Source: JANYCG01 sp031365665 (lineage in GTDB: Bacteria; Pseudomonadota; Gammaproteobacteria; Burkholderiales; Burkholderiaceae_C). Taken from it: a stretch of DNA of 43,394 bases. Under the pieces are notes generated by a model that worked only from the letters and a program-made list of their open reading frames with translations, had not been told where the DNA came from and searched no databases. The stretch covers positions 1-43,394 of the forward strand of contig JANLYO010000093.1 of the NCBI GenBank assembly GCA_031365665.1, written 5' to 3'. Positions 33,376 to 41,727 of this stretch are shown in pieces; positions within the stretch are counted from its first letter, which is position 1, and each line of letters opens with the position of its first letter. The position numbers and the translations under genes were made by a program.

Positions 33376-35169
33376 ATGAAAAATCGACCTTCTCAGCGCT
33401 TTGCCGGTTTGTCTGGCAGGTGCCAGCGCGGCGCGGCGCGCACCACACTGCTGGCCCTTGTCGCTCTGGCACTTGGCGCAGGGGGCGGCGCTTGGTGGTG
33501 GAACCAGCGGGCGACCGGCGCGGCGCAAAGCGGCACAACACCTGAAGCTGCCGCAGGCGCTGCCACAGCAGCCAGCGGACCCGGCGCCGCTGCCAGTGGC
33601 GCATTAGGTGCGGCAAGCGGTGCCGGTGGCCCGAACGCCCGCCGCTTCGGCGGCGCCAACCGCGTGCAACCCGTCACGGTGGCGGTGGTGCGCAGGCAAG
33701 ACGTGCGCGTCATTCTGTCGGCCATTGGCAATATCAGCGCGCTCAATACCGCAACCGTGCGCGCCCGTGTCGATGCGGAGCTCAAAGCCATCCGATTCAA
33801 AGAAGGCCAAATGGTGCGCGCAGGCGCCTTGCTGGCCGAGCAAGACGCGCGCAGTTATGACATCGCGCTGGCGCAGGCGCTAAGCCAGTTGACGAAAGAC
33901 CAGGCCACGCTTAAAAACGCCCAGCTCGATCTGGTGCGTTACAAGGATTTGCTGGCCAAAGACTCCATCGCCAAACAGCAGGTCGATACCCAGGACGCGC
34001 TGGTCAGCCAGCTCGCCGCCACCTTGCAGACCGACCAGGCACAGGTGGACAACGCCAAACTGCTCTTGAGTTACACCAAAATCACGGCACCGATCAGCGG
34101 CAGGCTGGGCTTGAAGCAGGCCGACCTGGGCAACCTGATCCGGGCCAGCGACGCCAACGGCCTGGTCACCATCACCCAGACGCAACCGATCAGCGTCATC
34201 TTTGCCGTGCCAGAGACCCACCTGCCTTTGATCACGCGCAAACTCAAAGGCGCTGATGCGCTCACGGTAGAGGCTTGGGACCGGGAGCAACGCAGCTTGC
34301 TGGCCACCGGCAAAGTCAGCACCACCGACAACACCATCGACCCGGTCACGGGGACCATCAAGGTCAAGGCCGAGTTCGCCAATGCCGACGGCTCCTTGTT
34401 TCCGAACCAGTTTGTCAACATCAAGATGCAGGTCAATACGCTGGAGGCCGCGCTGTCGGTGCCCTCAGCGGCCATACAGCGCGGCGCGCTGGGCACGTTT
34501 GTCTACGTGGTCAAACCGGACAACAGTGTCAGCGTGCGCCGTGTGCGCACCGGCACCACTGAGGGCGACTGGGTCAGCGTGCAGAGCGATCTGGAGGCCG
34601 GTGAACGCGTGGTCACCGATGGTGCGGACCGCCTGCGTGATGGCGCGAAAGTGGAAGTCATCACGCCACCACCGCGCTTTGGTGCGGGTGGCGGTGCGGG
34701 GTTAGGCGCAGGTTCGGGTGGTGGATTGGGCGCTGGTGGCGGCGCAGGCAGTGTCACAGGCCCGCGTGGCGGCGCTTCGCGACCGGCGTCATCGGCATCT
34801 GCGCCGGGGTCCGGGTCTGATGCCTCAGCGCCAAGTGTGGTGCCACCCAACGCCCCAGCAGACGCGTCCGCCACCCACCCTTCTCCTGCCAGCGCTGGTT
34901 CGCCCGGCGCGCGTCCACCAGGCCCCCCCGGCCGGCCGGCCGCTGCACCCGCCGGTGCACCCGCCGCCGCACCGGGCGCTGCACCTGGTGGGGGTGGCGG
35001 TTCTGCCGCCTGGATCGACCAGCTCCCGCCCGAAGCGCAGGAGCGCGTGCGCGCCACCATGCAACGTCTGGGCCCTGAGGTCGCCGCCAAAGTCAACAAA
35101 ATGACGCCTGAAGAGCGGCGCGCGTTTTTCCAGCAGTTGCGGGCGCAGCGCCAGCAGCAGCAGGATTGA
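33376..35169 (+). CDS. mdtA: RND efflux periplasmic adaptor (MdtA-like) with long C-terminal extension
   Basis: 597 residues. The membrane-fusion protein linking inner-membrane RND pumps to the outer-membrane channel. An N-terminal signal/anchor (about 22-42), lipoyl half-motifs, and a coiled-coil hairpin (about 155-235, LAQALSQLTKDQATLKNAQL) are followed by TKITAPISGRLGLKQADLGN and the beta-barrel and membrane-proximal domains ending near residue 430. Residues about 431-541 are Gly/Ala/Pro-rich low complexity. Residues 541-597 form a helical tail (PEAQERVRATMQRLGPEVA). Usual MdtA proteins end near 400-415, so about 170 residues are extra. It is the first gene of the efflux operon. Drug specificity is not readable. 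Confidence 0.9.
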   Translation: MKNRPSQRFAGLSGRCQRGAARTTLLALVALALGAGGGAWWWNQRATGAAQSGTTPEAAAGAATAASGPGAAASGALGAASGAGGPNARRFGGANRVQPVTVAVVRRQDVRVILSAIGNISALNTATVRARVDAELKAIRFKEGQMVRAGALLAEQDARSYDIALAQALSQLTKDQATLKNAQLDLVRYKDLLAKDSIAKQQVDTQDALVSQLAATLQTDQAQVDNAKLLLSYTKITAPISGRLGLKQADLGNLIRASDANGLVTITQTQPISVIFAVPETHLPLITRKLKGADALTVEAWDREQRSLLATGKVSTTDNTIDPVTGTIKVKAEFANADGSLFPNQFVNIKMQVNTLEAALSVPSAAIQRGALGTFVYVVKPDNSVSVRRVRTGTTEGDWVSVQSDLEAGERVVTDGADRLRDGAKVEVITPPPRFGAGGGAGLGAGSGGGLGAGGGAGSVTGPRGGASRPASSASAPGSGSDASAPSVVPPNAPADASATHPSPASAGSPGARPPGPPGRPAAAPAGAPAAAPGAAPGGGGGSAAWIDQLPPEAQERVRATMQRLGPEVAAKVNKMTPEERRAFFQQLRAQRQQQQD

Positions 35170-35207
35170 CGGAACCTTGCATCTGAACCCGAGCCTGTGA
35201 ACAGCCT

Positions 35208-38200
35208 GTGAATCTTTCGCGTCTCTTCATCCTGCGCCCGGTGGCGACATCGCTCCTGATGGTGGCGATCTTGATCGCGGGCGCACTCGCCTACCGCCTA
35301 CTGCCGCTCTCGGCGCTGCCCGAGGTTGATTACCCGACCATCCAGGTCACCACGCTCTACCCCGGTGCCAGCCCCGACGTGATGACCTCGTCTGTCACCG
35401 CGCCGCTGGAGCGGCAGTTCGGCCAGATGCCGGGCCTCTCGCAGATGTCGTCCACCAGCTCCGGTGGCGCGTCGGTGATCACGCTGCGGTTTTCATTGGA
35501 GGTCACATTGGACGTGGCCGAGCAACAGGTGCAGGCTGCCATCAACGCGGGCAGCAACCTGTTGCCCAGCGATTTGCCCATGCCTCCGACCTACAGCAAG
35601 GTCAACCCGGCGGATGCCCCCATCCTCACCCTGGCCATCACCTCGCCCTCGCTGCAGGTGTTCCGCATCAACGACCTGGTCGAGAACCGCCTTGCGCCGA
35701 AACTCTCGCAGGTGCCCGGTGTCGGCCTGGTGGCCATCGCGGGCGGTAGGCGGCCTGCCGTTCGCATCCAGGTCAACCCTGGCGCGCTGGCGGGTGTGAA
35801 CCTGTCGATGGAAGACCTGCGCACCAGCATCAACGCCGCCAACGTAAACCAGGCCAAAGGCAGCTTCGACGGCGCAGCGCGTGCCTCCACCATCGACGCC
35901 AACGACCAGTTGAAGTCCGCCGCCGAATATGCCGGGCTCATCGTCACGTACAAAAACGGCTCGCCGGTTCGCCTGAACGACGTGTCCAACATCGTTGATG
36001 ACGCAGAGAACACGCGCCTGGCAGCCTGGGCAGCGATATGCCCCCCCGAAGCGGCTGCGCCGCCTCCCCCGCAGGGGGGCGACTGCCTTGGGGCGGCCCG
36101 GCGTCAGTCCATGCCCGGCGTGATCCTGAACATCCAACGTCAGCCCGGCGCGAACGTCATTGACACGGTGGACCGCATCAAGGCGCTCTTGCCGCAGTTG
36201 CAGGCCACCCTGCCCGCGTCGGTGGATGTGCAGGTGCTGACCGACCGCACCGTCACCATCCGCGCCTCGGTGCGTGACGTGCAGATCGAGCTCCTGATCG
36301 CCATCGGACTGGTGGTTGCCGTGATTTTTGTGTTTTTGCGCAGCGCCTCGGCCACCTTGATTCCAAGTTTTGCGGTGCCGCTCTCGCTGGTTGGCACCTT
36401 CGGCATCATGTACCTGGCGGGTTTCTCGATCAACAACCTGACCTTGATGGCGCTCACCATCTCCACCGGTTTTGTGGTGGACGATGCGATTGTGATGATC
36501 GAGAACATCGCGCGTTATGTTGAAAAGGGCATGCCGCCGATGCAGGCTGCGCTGGACGGCGCGAAGCAGATCGGCTTCACGATCATTTCACTGACGATTT
36601 CGCTGATCGCCGTGCTGATTCCGCTCTTGTTCATGGGCGACGTGGTGGGGCGTCTTTTCCATGAGTTCGCCATCACATTGGCGGTGGCGATTCTGATTTC
36701 AGCGGTTGTTTCGCTCACGCTCACCCCGATGCTGTGCGCACGCCTGCTCAAACACACGCCCGAGTCCAGCCACGGCTGGGTGTACCGGGCGACGGGCCGG
36801 TTTTTTGACGCCACCATCCGCCGCTATGGTGTGATGCTCAACTGGGTGCTGGACCGCCGTGGCGCGACCATGCTGGTGTTTTTCATCACGCTGGCCTTGT
36901 CGGCCTGGCTGTATTTTGTGGTGCCCAAAGGCTTTTTCCCGCTGCAAGACACGGGCGTGATCCAGGGCATCACCGAGGCCTCGCAGTCCACTTCGTTTGG
37001 CGCAATGGGTGAACGCCAGCAACAACTCGCCGAACAAATCCTCCAGGACAAGGCGGTGCAAAGCCTCTCCAGCTTCATTGGGGTCGACGGTGGCAACACC
37101 ACGCTGAACGCCGGGCGCATGTTGATCAACCTGAAACCCAAAACCGAGCGCGGCGCTGATTCACAAAACATCGCCGACATCATCCGGCGCATCACCGCCA
37201 ACACCCGCGCCGTGCCGGGCATCGAGCTCTTTTTGCAGCCGGTGCAGGACTTGACGATTGAAGACCGCGTGGCCAAAACGCAGTACCAGTTTTTGCTCTC
37301 CAGCCCCAACATCGACGAGCTCAACCTGCACACCAATGCCCTGCTGGAGCGCCTGCGCACCCTGCCGCAACTGGCTGACGTGGCCAGCGATTTGCAAGAC
37401 AAAGGCCTGCAAGCTTATGTCGAGATTGACCGCGCCGCAGCAGGCCGCCTGGGCGTCACCGTGGCCGGCATTGACAACGCGCTGTACAACGCCTATGGCC
37501 AACGCTTGATTTCGACCATCTTCACGCAGTCCAACCAATACCGTGTGGTGCTGGAGATGGCGCCTGAATTCAAGGTGGGGCCGCAATCGCTGGGCAATTT
37601 GTACGTGCCCGCCAGCACCGGCAAGCAGATTCCACTGTCCAGCGTGGCGCGGGTGGTTGAGCGGCCGATGTCGCTGGCAGTGAACCATGCCGGGCAGTTC
37701 CCATCGGCCACGATTTCTTTCAACGCTGCGCACAACGTATCGCTCGGCGAAGCGGTGCAGGCGCTGAAAACCGAGGTGGCGCAGATGAAGCTGCCCGCCA
37801 GCATCGAGACCAGTTTTCAGGGTGCGGCCCTGGCGTTCCAGGCCTCGTTGTCGAACACCCTGCTGCTGATCCTCGCGGCTATCGTCACCATGTACATCGT
37901 GCTCGGCGTTTTGTACGAGAGTTACATCCACCCGTTGACGATCCTCTCGACGTTGCCGTCCGCCGCGCTGGGCGCTTTGCTGGCGCTCCTGGCCACGCGG
38001 CTTGAGCTGGACGTGATCGCCGTCATCGGCATCGTGCTCTTGATTGGCATCGTGAAGAAAAACGCCATCATGATGATCGACTTCGCGCTGGATGCGCAGC
38101 GTGAGCAGGGGCTGCCCGCCCGCGAAGCGATCCACCAGGCCTGCCTGTTGCGCTTCAGGCCGATCCTGATGACCACCCTGGCGGCGCTGCTGGGCGCACT

Positions 38201-38402
38201 GCCCTTGATGCTGGGCACAGGCGTGGGCAGCGAGCTGCGACAGCCGCTGGGCGTCACGATGGTGGGCGGCCTGATCGTCAGCCAATTGCTCACCTTGTTC
38301 ACCACGCCCGTGATCTATTTGGGCTTTGATTCCTTGGCCAAGCAATGGAACTCCTGGCGCCAGCGCCGCACGCTTGCTGCTGTGGCGGGAGGCGACGCAT
38401 GA
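35208..38402 (+). CDS. mdtB: RND multidrug efflux permease, MdtB-like, with in-frame repeat insertion
   Basis: 1064 residues; 12 membrane helices expected. The protein matches MdtB closely: FILRPVATSLLMVAILIAGA, VDYPTIQVTTLYPGASPDVM, IQRQPGANVIDTVDRIKALL, GFVVDDAIVMIENIARYVEK (helix 4 with the proton-relay Asp pair), FVGVDG-like FIGVDGGNTTLN, and the second-half ILLIGIVKKNAIMMIDFALD. Residues about 277-299 do not belong to the family and coincide with a G-run repeat inserted at 36041-36102 without breaking the frame. It lies at the AAW...SMPGVILNIQ junction, where MdtB has only a few residues. Whether the pump still works is open. GTG start at 35208; MdtB and MdtC act as a hetero-trimer. Confidence 0.92.
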   Translation: MNLSRLFILRPVATSLLMVAILIAGALAYRLLPLSALPEVDYPTIQVTTLYPGASPDVMTSSVTAPLERQFGQMPGLSQMSSTSSGGASVITLRFSLEVTLDVAEQQVQAAINAGSNLLPSDLPMPPTYSKVNPADAPILTLAITSPSLQVFRINDLVENRLAPKLSQVPGVGLVAIAGGRRPAVRIQVNPGALAGVNLSMEDLRTSINAANVNQAKGSFDGAARASTIDANDQLKSAAEYAGLIVTYKNGSPVRLNDVSNIVDDAENTRLAAWAAICPPEAAAPPPPQGGDCLGAARRQSMPGVILNIQRQPGANVIDTVDRIKALLPQLQATLPASVDVQVLTDRTVTIRASVRDVQIELLIAIGLVVAVIFVFLRSASATLIPSFAVPLSLVGTFGIMYLAGFSINNLTLMALTISTGFVVDDAIVMIENIARYVEKGMPPMQAALDGAKQIGFTIISLTISLIAVLIPLLFMGDVVGRLFHEFAITLAVAILISAVVSLTLTPMLCARLLKHTPESSHGWVYRATGRFFDATIRRYGVMLNWVLDRRGATMLVFFITLALSAWLYFVVPKGFFPLQDTGVIQGITEASQSTSFGAMGERQQQLAEQILQDKAVQSLSSFIGVDGGNTTLNAGRMLINLKPKTERGADSQNIADIIRRITANTRAVPGIELFLQPVQDLTIEDRVAKTQYQFLLSSPNIDELNLHTNALLERLRTLPQLADVASDLQDKGLQAYVEIDRAAAGRLGVTVAGIDNALYNAYGQRLISTIFTQSNQYRVVLEMAPEFKVGPQSLGNLYVPASTGKQIPLSSVARVVERPMSLAVNHAGQFPSATISFNAAHNVSLGEAVQALKTEVAQMKLPASIETSFQGAALAFQASLSNTLLLILAAIVTMYIVLGVLYESYIHPLTILSTLPSAALGALLALLATRLELDVIAVIGIVLLIGIVKKNAIMMIDFALDAQREQGLPAREAIHQACLLRFRPILMTTLAALLGALPLMLGTGVGSELRQPLGVTMVGGLIVSQLLTLFTTPVIYLGFDSLAKQWNSWRQRRTLAAVAGGDA
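36041..36102 (-). repeat. G-run interspersed repeat, copy 4, inside mdtB
   Basis: Read on the minus strand it begins GGGCCGCCCCAAGGCAGTCG, has a CCCCCTGCGGGGG hairpin, and ends CTTCGGGGGGGC, matching the other copies in layout. It supplies about 21 codons (PPEAAAPPPPQGG and GAARR) to the permease frame. Confidence 0.8.
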
Positions 38403-38411
38403 CGAATTCCG

Positions 38412-38530
38412 AATTGTTAATACCCATGTTAATTATTTTTGTTTTTGTCGCTCAAAACCAAATATTTATAACATTTCAAGCGCTAGTCCACGTATTATAT
38501 GGATATTTAGCTATTATTAATATAGCGTAT
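38412..38530 (+). repeat. AT-rich dispersed element, copy C, between mdtB and mdtC
   Basis: Block 1 at 38417-38432 is TTAATACCCATGTTAA, and block 2 at about 38485-38526 includes GTCCACGTATTATATGGATA and TTTAGCTATTATTAATATAG. It makes up most of the 175-bp spacer between two genes that are normally adjacent or overlapping. Confidence 0.75.
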
Positions 38531-38577
38531 TTTTTTGCTTCCAGCTGCCGCCACAAACTCCTGGCGGGCCACCGGCC

Positions 38578-41500
38578 ATGAGTTTTTCCTCGGTTTTCAT
38601 CCAGCGCCCAGTGGCCACCAGCCTGGTCACCATCGGCATCGCACTGGCGGGTGTGATCAGCTTTTTGCTGCTGCCGGTCGCGCCATTGCCGCAGGTAGAC
38701 TTTCCGACGACTTCCGTGTCAGCCAGCTTGCCAGGGGCCAGCCCCGACACCATGGCCGCCACCATCGCCACGCCCCTGGAGCGTGCTTTGGGCGCGATTG
38801 CCGGTGTGACTGAAATCACCTCGTCCTCCTCGCTGGGCAACACCCGCGTGGTCTTGCAGTTTGACCTGAACCGCGACATCAACGGCGCAGCGCGCGACGT
38901 GCAGGCAGCCATCAACGCGTCACGCGCCCTGCTGCCCACCGGCATGCCCAGCAACCCGACCTACCGCAAGGTCAACCCGGCCGATTCGCCGATCATGATC
39001 CTCGCGCTCACCTCCGACACCCTCACACGCGGGCAGATGTACGACGCTGCCTCCACCGTGCTGGCGCAGCGTCTGGCGCAGGTCAGCGGCATCGGGCAGG
39101 TGAGTATTGGCGGCGGCGCCTTGCCAGCCGTGCGGGTGGAGATTGACCCCAACAAGCTTTCGGCCAACGGCCTCTCCCTCGAAGACGTGCGCATCGCCAT
39201 CACCAGCACCAATGCGAACCGCCCCAAGGGTTCGGTGGAAGACGGCGCACGCAGTTGGCAAATTGGCGCGAATGACCAGGCCAGCCTCGCAGCCGACTAC
39301 GCACCGGTCATCCTGCGCTACAGAAATGGAAGCGCGGTGCGGCTGTCAGATGTGGCGGACGTCGTCGATTCGGTGCAAGACGTGCGCAATTACGGCGTCG
39401 CCAACGGCAAGCCATCGATCTTGCTGATCCTCAACAAAGCACCCGACGCCAACATCATCGAAGCGGTGGACAAAGTGCGCGCGCTCTTGCCGCACCTGCG
39501 CGCCTCGATCCCCGCCGCCATCAATCTGGAAGTGGTGATGGACCGCTCGCCCACCATCCGCGCCTCCTTGCGCGAGATGGAGCGCGCTCTGGCGATTTCG
39601 GTGGGGCTGGTGATTCTGGTCGTGGTTTTGTTTCTGCGCTCCTGGACGGTGGCGCTGATCCCCGCCGTCTCAGTGCCTGTTTCGCTGTGCGGCACATTTG
39701 TGGTGATGTACCTGTGCGGCTACAGCCTCAACAACCTCTCGCTGATGGCGCTCACCGTGGCCACCGGTTTTGTGGTGGACGATGCCATCGTGGTGCTGGA
39801 GAACATCCGGCGCCATATGGAGCGCGGCAAGTCGGCCTTGCAGGCCTCGCTGGACGGCGCCCGTGAGATCGGCTTTACCGTGGTGTCGATCAGCCTCTCC
39901 CTGATTGCCGTCTTCATCCCGGTGCTGCTGATGGGCGGCATTGTGGGACGGTATTTCCGCGAATTTGGCGTGGTCTTGTCTGCCGCCATCCTGGTGTCGA
40001 TGCTGGTCTCGCTGGCCACTACACCGATGATGTGCGCCATCTTGATGCAGCCGCAACCAGCCCGGCCTCCTTCGCTGGCGGGCCGGTGGAGCGTGCAGTT
40101 CGGCAAATGGTTCATGCGCGGCTACCGGCGCTCGCTGGCCTGGGCGCTGCGTTACCAGTATGTGACGCTGCTGCTTTTTGCGGGTGTGGTCGCTTTCAAT
40201 TTTCATCTGTATGGCGCGATTGCCAAAGGTTTTTTCCCGCAACAAGACACGGGCCGCATCATCGGCTTCATCCAGGCTGACCAAGCCACCTCTTTCCAGG
40301 CGATGCAGCAGCGGCTGGACCGCTTTTTGAACATTGTGCGGGCCGACCCGGCGGTCGAACACGTAACCGGTTTCACCGGCGGATCGCAGCGCAATTCGGC
40401 GCAGATGTTCATGTCACTCAAGCCCCTGAAAGAGCGCGACGCCAGCGCCGAGCAGGTCGTCACGCGCCTGCGCACCAAGCTCTCCAAAGAGGCTGGCGCG
40501 AATCTCTTCATGGTGCCGGTGCAAGACATCCGCATCGGTGGCCGGCAAGCCAATGCGGCCTACCAGTACACGCTGCAAGGCGACAACCTGGAAGAGCTGC
40601 GGCTGTGGGACCCACGCATCCGCCGCGCCATGATGGCCCTGCCCGAGCTGGTCGATGTGAACACCGACCAGCAGGACCGTGGCCTGCAGACCAGCCTGGT
40701 GATCGACCGCGACGCCGCCACACGCATGGGCCTTTCTGTGCGCGCCATTGACAACACGCTGAACAATGCCTTTGGCCAGCGCCAGGTCGGCGTGATCTAC
40801 AACCCGCTCAACCAGTACCGCGTGGTGATGGAATTGGCCCCCGAGCACCTCCAAAACCCCGAGTCGCTGCGCAACCTGTTTTTCATCAACAGCATTGGCG
40901 AACGCATTCCGCTGGCCAGTTTTGCGCGCTTGGAATTGACCAACACGCCGCTTTCGGTGAACCACCAAAGCGGCACCCCGGCGTCCACCATCAGCTTCAA
41001 CCTGGCACCGGGTGTGGCCTTGTCGGAAGCCACGGCGGCGGTAGACAACGCGGTGGCGGAACTCGGCGTGCCAGTATCCGTGCGCGGCACTTTCCAGGGC
41101 ACGGCGCGGGCCTTTGCCAAGTCGCTGGAAAGCCAGCCGATGTTGATCCTCGCGGCACTCATCACCATCTATCTGGTACTGGGCATTTTGTACGAAAGCC
41201 TGATCCACCCAATCACGATTTTGAGCACCCTGCCTTCGGCCGGTATCGGCGCGCTGTTGGCGCTGCAATGGTTCAACACCGAGTTGTCGATCATCGCCTT
41301 CATCGGCATCATCCTCTTGATTGGCATTGTCAAGAAAAACGCCATCATGATGATCGACTTCGCCATCGCGCGGCAACGCCTGGGCCACCTGAGCGCGGCG
41401 CAGGCCATCTTCAAAGCCTGCGAGTTGCGTTTTCGGCCGATTTTGATGACCTCGGTCGCCGCCATTTTCGGTGCTGTGCCGCTGGCGGTGCCGTCGTGGT

Positions 41501-41727
41501 TTGGCGCAGGCGATGGCGCTGAACTGCGCCAGCCGCTGGGCATCGCCGTGGTGGGCGGCCTGGTGCTCTCGCAGATTTTGACGCTTTACACCACACCTGT
41601 GGTTTACGTGCTGCTGGACAGGCTTAGCAGCGCCAGTCGGCGTTTGTTCTCTTGGCGCGGTAAAGCTTCGACCGCCACTGCAATTTCAACCAACCCTGCG
41701 GTTGCTCTACAAGCCGCCACGTCATGA
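38578..41727 (+). CDS. mdtC: RND multidrug efflux permease, MdtC-like
   Basis: 1049 residues. The second RND subunit, paralogous to the upstream gene. Family features are FIQRPVATSLVTIGIALAGV, FPTTSVSASLPGASPDTMAA, GFVVDDAIVVLENIRRHMER with its Asp pair, GGIVGRYFREFGVVLSAAI, GFFPQQDTGRIIGFIQADQA and ILLIGIVKKNAIMMIDFAIA. MdtC-specific wording (VSLATTPMMCAILM) separates it from MdtB. It is complete and of normal length. The end overlaps the next gene by 4 bp (ATGA), so the outer-membrane channel is translationally coupled to it. Confidence 0.93.
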   Translation: MSFSSVFIQRPVATSLVTIGIALAGVISFLLLPVAPLPQVDFPTTSVSASLPGASPDTMAATIATPLERALGAIAGVTEITSSSSLGNTRVVLQFDLNRDINGAARDVQAAINASRALLPTGMPSNPTYRKVNPADSPIMILALTSDTLTRGQMYDAASTVLAQRLAQVSGIGQVSIGGGALPAVRVEIDPNKLSANGLSLEDVRIAITSTNANRPKGSVEDGARSWQIGANDQASLAADYAPVILRYRNGSAVRLSDVADVVDSVQDVRNYGVANGKPSILLILNKAPDANIIEAVDKVRALLPHLRASIPAAINLEVVMDRSPTIRASLREMERALAISVGLVILVVVLFLRSWTVALIPAVSVPVSLCGTFVVMYLCGYSLNNLSLMALTVATGFVVDDAIVVLENIRRHMERGKSALQASLDGAREIGFTVVSISLSLIAVFIPVLLMGGIVGRYFREFGVVLSAAILVSMLVSLATTPMMCAILMQPQPARPPSLAGRWSVQFGKWFMRGYRRSLAWALRYQYVTLLLFAGVVAFNFHLYGAIAKGFFPQQDTGRIIGFIQADQATSFQAMQQRLDRFLNIVRADPAVEHVTGFTGGSQRNSAQMFMSLKPLKERDASAEQVVTRLRTKLSKEAGANLFMVPVQDIRIGGRQANAAYQYTLQGDNLEELRLWDPRIRRAMMALPELVDVNTDQQDRGLQTSLVIDRDAATRMGLSVRAIDNTLNNAFGQRQVGVIYNPLNQYRVVMELAPEHLQNPESLRNLFFINSIGERIPLASFARLELTNTPLSVNHQSGTPASTISFNLAPGVALSEATAAVDNAVAELGVPVSVRGTFQGTARAFAKSLESQPMLILAALITIYLVLGILYESLIHPITILSTLPSAGIGALLALQWFNTELSIIAFIGIILLIGIVKKNAIMMIDFAIARQRLGHLSAAQAIFKACELRFRPILMTSVAAIFGAVPLAVPSWFGAGDGAELRQPLGIAVVGGLVLSQILTLYTTPVVYVLLDRLSSASRRLFSWRGKASTATAISTNPAVALQAATS

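Noticed and set aside
35493..41543. Long antisense open frames opposite mdtB and mdtC
   Set aside because: They are typical shadow frames of GC-rich genes; composition is His/Gln/Arg-rich, with no family features or start signals.
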